Positions 4,711 to 6,923 of a DNA stretch of 6,923 nucleotides are shown piece by piece. Source of the stretch: Alphaproteobacteria bacterium (lineage in GTDB: Bacteria > Pseudomonadota > Alphaproteobacteria > Rickettsiales > UBA8987); NCBI GenBank assembly GCA_023269645.1, contig JAHFPR010000112.1:1-6923 (forward strand). Reading direction: 5' to 3'. Positions within the stretch are counted from its first letter, which is position 1. The number at the start of each line of letters is the position of its first letter. The translations under genes and the position numbers were made by a program. Under the pieces are notes generated by a model. The model had not been told where the DNA came from. It saw only the letters and a program-made list of their open reading frames with translations, and searched no databases.

Positions 4711-6923
4711 GGCGTACTCCTTTGGCATGGCCTGGCACTCCGGTTCAGCCGCAGCGCGTTCGCAATCACCACGATGGAGGAAGCGGACATCGCCACTGCC
4801 GCGATAAGCGGCGTGATGTAGCCCATCGCCGCAACCGGAACCGCCACCACATTATACACCAGTGCCAGCGCAAAATTCTGCTTCACGAGGCTGGCACTCC
4901 GCCGCGCCACGTCATGCGCCTCCAGCACCGGTGCTAGTTTCTCGCCCTGGAACACAATATCCGCCGCATTCTGGGTGATTTCCATTGCCGAGGAAGGCGA
5001 CATGGAAACGTGCGCCGAGGCCAGCGCGGGCGCGTCGTTCAGCCCATCCCCCACCATCAGCACTTTTTTTCCCTGCGCCGCCATATTCTGCAGGTATTGC
5101 GTTTTTTCCACCGGGGAAGTTTCTGCGTGCCAGTCCGTTATCCCCAGCGTTTCCGCGAGTGCCTGTACCACCTGTTTTCTATCGCCGGAAAGAAGGGTCA
5201 CGCCCATGCCCTGTGCCGCCAGTGCCGCAACCACCGTCGCCGCATCCTCCCGCGTTTTATCCGCGAAGGTGAACCGCGCGGGCTTTTGGCCGGGGCGGGC
5301 GAGCCAGAGTTCCATAAGTTGATGGTTGCTGTTTTTCTTGCCATCAACCATCAACCATGAACCATCAACCGACATGATCCACGCGCCCTTCCCCAGCTTC
5401 ACCTCCCCGGCTTCCAGCCCGCAACCGGGCACTTCTTTCACTTTTAATGATTCAAGTTTCCCCTGATATGCGCGGCTGACCGCCCTGGAAAGCGGATGGC
5501 TGCTTTTCGCCGCGAGCGAGGCCGCGAGGCGCAAATCCTCCTGCGTATATTCGCCGCCGGTAAGTTCCGGATGGCCGAGGGTGAGCGTTCCGGTTTTATC
5601 GAACACCACATGATTGATGGTGGCCAGTTTCTCCAGCGCGTCGCCGGATTTCAGCAATATGCCCTGCCGCATCAGCCGCCCTGTCGCCAGCACCTGCACC
5701 ACCGGAACCGCCAGCCCCAGCGCGCACGGACAGGTGATGATAAGCACCGTCACCGCCACCATCAACGCCTCCGGCCAGGCAAGTCCCATCCCCAGCCACC
5801 AGCCGAGGAACGCCCCAAGCGCAAGCAAATGCACCACGGGCGTATAAAGCCGTGCCACGCGGTCGGCCAGCCGCACGTATTTCGCCTGCCCCTGCTCCGC
5901 GTGTTCCATCAGGCGCACCACTTCCGCCAGCAGGCTGTTATCCCCCGCCTTCGCCACGCGGATGGTGAGCGGCGCGGAAAGGTTGATGGTTCCCGTAAAC
6001 ACGCTCTCGCCGGGCTTTACCGCACGCGGCAGCGTTTCCCCGGTGATGAGGCTGGTATCGAGTTCGGATGTTCCTTCCGTCACCACGCCATCCACCGTCA
6101 CTTTTTCGCCGGTGGAAACCAGCACCGTCATGCCTTCCTTCACCTCGCCGATGGGGAGGGAGCGTTGGATACCATCCTCCAGCACCGTCGCGGAACCGGC
6201 CATCAGTGCCAGCAAATCCTGTGCTGCGCCGCGCGCTTTCCCTCGCGCCTTCATATCAAGATACCGCCCGATGAGCAGGAAAAACAGCAGCATCGGCCCG
6301 GTTTCAAAGTACACGTGCTCCCCGCCGCGCAATGTTTCCCACAGGCTCATGGCACTGGCGAGGATCACCGCCAGCGAAATCGGCACATCCATGTTGGTGC
6401 GTCCGGCGCGCAGGGCGGAAAGCGCGGAACGATAGAAAGGCAGCCCGGCATAGACCACCGCCGGCAGGCTGATGAGGATGGAAACCCAGCGCATGAAATC
6501 CCGCGTGGCGATGCCCATCACCTCCCCGGTTTCCGACCACAGCACCACGGAAAGCAGCATGATGTTGCTGGAGGCGAACCCCGCAACACCCAGGCAGCGC
6601 AGCAGGAATTTCTGCTCGTGCGTTTCGTAGGTTTCGAGTGTTTCCGCATCGTAAGGCACAAGCCGATAGCCCATTTTCATGACAAGCTGCACCAGCGCAT
6701 TGCCGTGCTTTTTCTCGCCTTTCCAGCGGAGGGTCATGCGACGTGTGGTCATGTTCACGCGGCCTTCCACCACCTCTTTCTGCTTGGCCAGCGTGGATTC
6801 GATCAGCCACACGCACGAGGCGCAATGGATCCCCTGCACCATCAGATGCAGTGTAAAGACACCCTCATTATCACGATCTACAAAATGCGTAACATCCACA
6901 TCTTTCACCTTGTCGTCGGGTTT
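4707..6923 (-). CDS. ccoI: Copper-transporting P1B-type ATPase CcoI/FixI (5' end probably beyond window)
   Basis: CcoI is the inner-membrane Cu+-exporting P-type ATPase that delivers copper for cbb3 oxidase assembly. Numbering is from the GTG at 6908. Order of motifs: heavy-metal-associated domain with GIHCASC (Cys29, Cys32); first membrane segments (~103-217); actuator TGET (289-292); metal-site CPC (393-395) in the transmembrane core; phosphorylation DKTGT (Asp437); HP (471-472) of the nucleotide-binding domain; GDGLND (620-625); late YN (685-686) and MSASS (707-711) in the last helices. LELWLARPG-type sequence (here MELWLARPG, 532-540) is characteristic of FixI/CcoI. The frame stays open to the right edge with no ATG or ribosome binding site at the GTG, so the true start probably lies outside. 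About 19 residues near 513-531 are an in-frame repeat insertion. The TGA stop overlaps ccoS as ATGA. ccoNOQP, ccoG and ccoH are expected upstream, outside the window. Confidence 0.96.
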   Translation of the reverse strand, partial: KPDDKVKDVDVTHFVDRDNEGVFTLHLMVQGIHCASCVWLIESTLAKQKEVVEGRVNMTTRRMTLRWKGEKKHGNALVQLVMKMGYRLVPYDAETLETYETHEQKFLLRCLGVAGFASSNIMLLSVVLWSETGEVMGIATRDFMRWVSILISLPAVVYAGLPFYRSALSALRAGRTNMDVPISLAVILASAMSLWETLRGGEHVYFETGPMLLFFLLIGRYLDMKARGKARGAAQDLLALMAGSATVLEDGIQRSLPIGEVKEGMTVLVSTGEKVTVDGVVTEGTSELDTSLITGETLPRAVKPGESVFTGTINLSAPLTIRVAKAGDNSLLAEVVRLMEHAEQGQAKYVRLADRVARLYTPVVHLLALGAFLGWWLGMGLAWPEALMVAVTVLIITCPCALGLAVPVVQVLATGRLMRQGILLKSGDALEKLATINHVVFDKTGTLTLGHPELTGGEYTQEDLRLAASLAAKSSHPLSRAVSRAYQGKLESLKVKEVPGCGLEAGEVKLGKGAWIMSVDGSWLMVDGKKNSNHQLMELWLARPGQKPARFTFADKTREDAATVVAALAAQGMGVTLLSGDRKQVVQALAETLGITDWHAETSPVEKTQYLQNMAAQGKKVLMVGDGLNDAPALASAHVSMSPSSAMEITQNAADIVFQGEKLAPVLEAHDVARRSASLVKQNFALALVYNVVAVPVAAMGYITPLIAAVAMSASSIVVIANALRLNRSARPCQRSTP
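4717..4722 (-). promoter_or_regulatory. Ribosome binding site of ccoS, inside ccoI
   Basis: AAGGAG on the minus strand lies six bases upstream of the ATG at 4710 and within the last codons of ccoI. It selects the 4710 start over the in-frame ATG at 4728 and lets ribosomes finishing ccoI re-initiate on ccoS. Confidence 0.75.
5318..5370. repeat. CCATCAA heptad / palindromic repeat inserted in ccoI
   Basis: Four tandem heptads, CCATCAA, CCATCAA, CCATGAA and CCATCAA, occupy 5341-5368. An 11-base arm, GTTGATGGTTG at 5318-5328, is the exact complement of 5345-5355, with a 16-base loop, so the ccoI mRNA can form a hairpin here. In protein it gives SVDGSWLMVDGKKNSNHQL (about residues 513-531), where the 7-base unit repeats every 7 codons (VDGSWLM/VDG). 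The segment falls between the beta strand ending in LGKGAW and the conserved MELWLARPG, at a loop of the nucleotide-binding domain. It is low in the family's usual composition and reads like an acquired element. Confidence 0.85.

Noticed and set aside
5341..5368. The CCATCAA tandem array as a CRISPR-like or regulatory array
   Set aside because: The 7-base units have no spacers and lie inside the ccoI frame, which fits a palindromic repeat insertion better.
6304..6825. A 173-codon open frame on the minus strand
   Set aside because: It is a shifted frame within ccoI and shows His/Arg/Ala-rich shadow composition.
4707..6923. A frameshift or pseudogene reading of ccoI because of the odd SVDGSWLMVDG segment
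   Set aside because: The frame continues with all later motifs (GDGLND, YN, MSASS) intact, so the insert is in frame and the gene looks functional.

Overview
The window suggests a moderately GC-rich proteobacterium, most likely an alphaproteobacterium. The grounds are the style of the RpoC C-terminus, an FixI/CcoI-CcoS pair for a cbb3-type cytochrome oxidase, and intergenic palindromic repeats of kinds often seen in that class. The assignment is an inference from sequence style and no genus can be named. No rRNA, tRNA, CRISPR array, transposase, phage gene or defence system is visible.

Layout from left to right. (1) The 3' third of rpoC (+) enters from the left edge and ends at 1468. (2) A 214-bp gap holds two diverged copies of one repeat in inverted orientation. 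(3) Convergent to rpoC, nhaA (-) encodes a Na+/H+ antiporter. (4) Upstream of nhaA on the same strand is a secreted YbhB/YbcL-type PEBP-family protein. (5) A 325-bp divergent intergenic region carries a paired GTCATCCCC-type repeat, a weak promoter candidate and a four-codon mini-ORF. (6) A Pro/Ala-rich exported protein with a TonB-like C-terminal domain (+) follows. (7) Convergent to it, ccoS and ccoI (-) overlap by ATGA. ccoI runs off the right edge.

ccoI and ccoS form a translationally coupled cluster. CcoI is a P1B-type copper ATPase that supplies Cu to the cbb3 oxidase, and CcoS is a small assembly protein of the same enzyme. The structural ccoNOQP genes and ccoG/ccoH are probably beyond the right edge. 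The other genes are ordinary housekeeping or envelope functions without an obvious shared pathway.

The most noteworthy theme is palindromic repeats. Four types occur in under 7 kb, and two lie inside reading frames. One supplies the last ~23 residues of CcoS, starting exactly at Cys48. Another, made of CCATCAA heptads, adds about 19 residues in frame to the nucleotide-binding domain of CcoI. This resembles the in-frame palindromic elements known from Rickettsia genes, although these particular repeats are of different types. I see no convincing new multi-gene system.
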